NCBI GenBank assembly: GCA_004552395.1
Contig: SFOK01000098.1
Location: 1-6,964, forward strand
Source of the DNA: Bacteroidales bacterium
GTDB taxonomy: Bacteria > Bacteroidota > Bacteroidia > Bacteroidales > Muribaculaceae
DNA: 6,964 bases
Direction: 5' to 3'
The notes beneath the pieces were generated by a model, which was not told the DNA's origin, did not search any database, and saw nothing but the letters and a program-made list of their open reading frames with translations. Both the position numbers and the translations under genes were made by a program. Of the stretch, positions 5,537 to 6,964 are shown in pieces (within the stretch, counting starts at the first letter, position 1; the number at the start of each line of letters is the position of its first letter).

Positions 5537-5581
5537 TTCCGGAGGCTCGCGCCGCAGAAGCGCCGGCCCCCGGAATTTTTT
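5537..5581 (+). terminator. Rho-independent terminator of mdh
   Basis: TTCCGG (5537-5542) pairs with CCGGAA (5570-5575). Inner pairs GG/CC (5544-5545 with 5568-5569) and GCGC/GCGC (5549-5552 with 5560-5563) close a 7-nt loop. Six T's (5576-5581) follow directly. A GC-rich stem with an adjacent T-run is a standard intrinsic terminator, 62 bases after the mdh stop. Confidence 0.75.
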
Positions 5582-5587
5582 CTGCCG

Positions 5588-5627
5588 CTGGTGCCGGCAA
5601 ACTATTTGGGCACCGGATATGTTTTTT
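5588..5627 (+). terminator. Second hairpin with T-run, directly before the thioredoxin-like gene
   Basis: CTGGTGCC (5588-5595) pairs with GGCACCGG (5609-5616), with one T-G wobble, around a 13-nt loop. ATATG and then six T's (5622-5627) follow. It ends only six bases before the ATG at 5634. It may back up the first terminator. Its placement also allows an attenuator-like role on read-through into the downstream pair. TATGTTTT at 5618-5625 is one mismatch from the -7 consensus, but no -33 box accompanies it. Confidence 0.5.
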
Positions 5628-5633
5628 ATTTAA

Positions 5634-6107
5634 ATGAAAACGAAAGCTTTTATATTGTCAGCCGCCGCCATTGTGGCGTTTTGCGTTTCGTGTGCACCGG
5701 GCCAACGTGGCCGCCAGGCCGTGCAGGAGTCAGTTCCTACACAGGCCGCTCAGGCGCATCAACAGAATGAGGATGTCCGACTGTCGGACGCCCAGATGAA
5801 CATGATAGCAGACTCCGACGAGGAGGAGCAGATCTATCTGCTCGACTTCTATGCCGACTGGTGCGGGCCGTGCCGTCAGCTTAAGCCGTACATGGAGAAG
5901 TGGGAGGACCGCTACGATGGTGTCATCGATTTCGAGGAGATCAATGTCGACGAGCATCCCGACATCGCCGCCGGTTTCGGTGTGGAGTCAATCCCGACCG
6001 TCATCATAGTGGACCGTTCGGGCCGGGTGCTCGGCCATGTCGTAGGTTTCCAGCCCGATTCGATAGAGTCTGCGCTCAACAGCGTAGCTGCGAAATTACC
6101 CAAGTAA
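5634..6107 (+). CDS. Thioredoxin-like lipoprotein
   Basis: This 157-residue protein has an N-terminal export signal and a thioredoxin domain. Residues 1-16 hold two lysines and a hydrophobic core (KAFILSAAAIVAF). CVSC (17-20) provides a likely lipidation cysteine C20, though Cys at the -3 position is not the common Leu/Val/Ile. A low-complexity Q/A/E linker (21-50) follows. The catalytic domain spans about 66-157. It has DFYADWCGPC (71-80), redox cysteines C77 and C80, and the cis-proline loop ESIPTVIIVD (118-127, P121); these are all features of a functional thioredoxin fold. It is expected to be anchored in the cell envelope and to reduce or rearrange disulfides in the periplasm, with an unknown partner. 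The flavin-reductase-like gene follows after 22 bp, so the two are probably co-transcribed. No clear own promoter is visible. Confidence 0.92.
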   Translation: MKTKAFILSAAAIVAFCVSCAPGQRGRQAVQESVPTQAAQAHQQNEDVRLSDAQMNMIADSDEEEQIYLLDFYADWCGPCRQLKPYMEKWEDRYDGVIDFEEINVDEHPDIAAGFGVESIPTVIIVDRSGRVLGHVVGFQPDSIESALNSVAAKLPK

Positions 6108-6129
6108 CTTAAAAATAACAAGATACAGA

Positions 6130-6663
6130 ATGACACTCAAACAGATAGACCCCGAGAAGATAGATCTCAATCTCATACAGGCTATCGGCAAGGACTGGAT
6201 GCTGGTGACAAGCGGCAACGAACAGTCATTCAACATGATGACTGCCTCGTGGGGTTTCGCCGGCTTCATGTGGGGGCTTCCCGCCACAGCTATCTTCATA
6301 CGGCCGACACGTTACACCAAGGAGTGGATAGACCGCTGTCACACCTACACGCTCGCCTTCTTCCCCGACAAATACAAGAAGCAGCTGCAGATGCTCGGCT
6401 CCAAGAGCGGCCGCGACATCAACAAGATGAGCGACAGCGGATTAACACCGATCTCGCTCCCGACAGGCGACATTACTTACGAGGAGGCTTCGCTCACGAT
6501 CGTTTGCCGCGTGGTCTATAAGCAGACACTTGACCAGAACGGTTTCCTCGACACTTCGATCATGCCCAAGTGGTATCCGTTGGGCGCTGACGACCTCCAC
6601 ACAATGTATATCGGTGAGATTCAGGCCGTTTACCAGAAACCCAAAAGCGGATTCTTCGGATAA
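6130..6663 (+). CDS. Flavin reductase family protein (FMN-binding split barrel)
   Basis: This 177-residue soluble protein matches the flavin-reductase-like domain (split beta-barrel that binds FMN). The diagnostic region is SFNMMTASWGFAG (33-45), the loop that contacts the flavin phosphate in this family. IFIRPTRYTKEWI (55-67) and FFPDKYKKQLQMLGSKSG (77-94) correspond to the second flavin-contact strand and the helix after it. LHTMYIGEIQAVY (156-168) is the usual closing strand, with His before the hydrophobic run. There is no signal peptide, so it is cytosolic. Members reduce flavins with NAD(P)H or act as small flavoproteins; the electron partner cannot be read. It lies 22 bp after the thioredoxin-like lipoprotein with no hairpin between, so a shared transcript is likely even though the two products act in different compartments. 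The ATG at 6130 is preceded by an A-rich stretch and no Shine-Dalgarno. Confidence 0.88.
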   Translation: MTLKQIDPEKIDLNLIQAIGKDWMLVTSGNEQSFNMMTASWGFAGFMWGLPATAIFIRPTRYTKEWIDRCHTYTLAFFPDKYKKQLQMLGSKSGRDINKMSDSGLTPISLPTGDITYEEASLTIVCRVVYKQTLDQNGFLDTSIMPKWYPLGADDLHTMYIGEIQAVYQKPKSGFFG

Positions 6664-6716
6664 GACCGGCTGACAGAGCGGTCGGATGCGGAGAGCACCT
6701 CCGGGTCAAAATGTTA
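6664..6716. terminator. Paired hairpins between convergent genes, possible terminator
   Basis: GACCG (6664-6668) pairs with CGGTC (6679-6683), and CGGAG (6689-6693) pairs with CTCCG (6699-6703) around a 5-nt loop. They lie directly after the flavin-reductase stop, in the 64-bp gap before the end of the minus-strand GtrA-like gene. The following sequence (GGTCAAAATGTTATT) is only moderately T-rich, so termination strength is uncertain. Position alone makes a transcription end here likely. Confidence 0.35.
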
Positions 6717-6727
6717 TTAAACAAGCT

Positions 6728-6964
6728 CTAAAATTGATTGTGCATAGTAGAAGGCGGGCAGGTATCAGGCTTGTTCGCCTCTCTCTCTTTGCGCGATTTG
6801 AAATATCTGCTGGTGAGCACAAACCTTACGAGCATGTAATTCACCGGTATACAGATAGCCATGGCCGGGAGGAGTCCCAGTGTCTTGCCCACAAGCGGCG
6901 AGAAGACAGCCACAAGACCTACCTGCATGCCCATGTTTATGGCGTGGCTTGTGAGGAAACCGAG
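6728..6964 (-). CDS. GtrA-like membrane protein, 3' part (5' end beyond window)
   Basis: The frame is open from the window edge to a TAG at 6728-6730 and gives 78 residues; the true start lies beyond 6964. An internal ATG at 6932-6934 is not the start, because homologous-looking sequence (LGFLTSHAIN) continues upstream of it. Two hydrophobic segments are visible (about MQVGLVAVFSPLVG and LLPAMAICIPVNYMLVRFVL), followed by a basic cytoplasmic tail (SRYFKSRKEREANK). The closing pattern, a second helix with PVNYMLVRFVLTSRYF, resembles the C-terminus of the GtrA/DPMS family: small four-helix membrane proteins linked to export of lipid-linked sugars or cell-surface polysaccharide. Only the last two of the expected four helices are in view, so the call is by pattern resemblance. 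It converges with the flavin-reductase-like gene. Confidence 0.7.
   Translation of the reverse strand, partial: LGFLTSHAINMGMQVGLVAVFSPLVGKTLGLLPAMAICIPVNYMLVRFVLTSRYFKSRKEREANKPDTCPPSTMHNQF

Noticed and set aside
1..6964. Mobile elements, CRISPR arrays, tRNA or rRNA genes, phage or defence genes
   Set aside because: I saw no terminal repeats, transposase or integrase motifs, regularly spaced repeats or tRNA-like cloverleaf sequences. Every long gene has a housekeeping-type or transporter assignment, apart from the ATP-grasp-like protein.

Overview
The window looks like an ordinary chromosomal region from a gut Bacteroidales bacterium, perhaps Muribaculaceae or a relative. Four things point that way. 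Three promoters match the Bacteroidetes TAnnTTTGC -7 element, two of them with a TTTG-like -33 box exactly 20 nt upstream. Start codons lack clear Shine-Dalgarno sequences. GC content is fairly high. The protein types (LuxS, MtnN, malate dehydrogenase, a second Sua5/YciO-like protein, a thioredoxin lipoprotein) fit that group. Genus-level placement is inference.

Layout. Bases 1-171 are the 3' end of an unrecognised plus-strand gene, followed by a hairpin. Bases 327-1355 encode a protein with ATP-grasp-like active-site signatures and no known substrate. It meets the next operon tail to tail, and the two coding regions overlap by 22 bp. Bases 3457 down to 1334 on the minus strand form a compact three-gene operon: mtnN (pfs), luxS and a BASS-family (bile acid:sodium symporter-like) membrane transporter. 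It is driven by a good Bacteroidetes promoter at 3541-3573. Divergent from it, bases 3701-4303 (plus) encode a Sua5/YciO/YrdC-fold protein that looks YciO-like. Bases 4546-5475 encode malate dehydrogenase behind a roughly 120-nt leader with hairpins. Three hairpins follow, two with T-tracts. Bases 5634-6107 (thioredoxin-like lipoprotein) and 6130-6663 (flavin-reductase-like protein) are a close plus-strand pair. Bases 6728-6964 are the 3' part of a minus-strand GtrA-like membrane protein that runs out of the window.

How the genes work together. MtnN cleaves S-adenosylhomocysteine to S-ribosylhomocysteine. LuxS cleaves that to homocysteine and DPD, the precursor of autoinducer-2. The BASS transporter six bases downstream is the most interesting passenger: it may move a product or relative of this cycle (AI-2/DPD, homocysteine or a methionine-derived keto acid), but nothing in the sequence proves the substrate. 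The thioredoxin/flavin-reductase pair suggests a small redox unit. I see no mobile element, CRISPR array, tRNA, rRNA or phage signature. The less described items are the ATP-grasp-like protein, the luxS-linked transporter and the YciO-like protein with an altered active-site tetrad.
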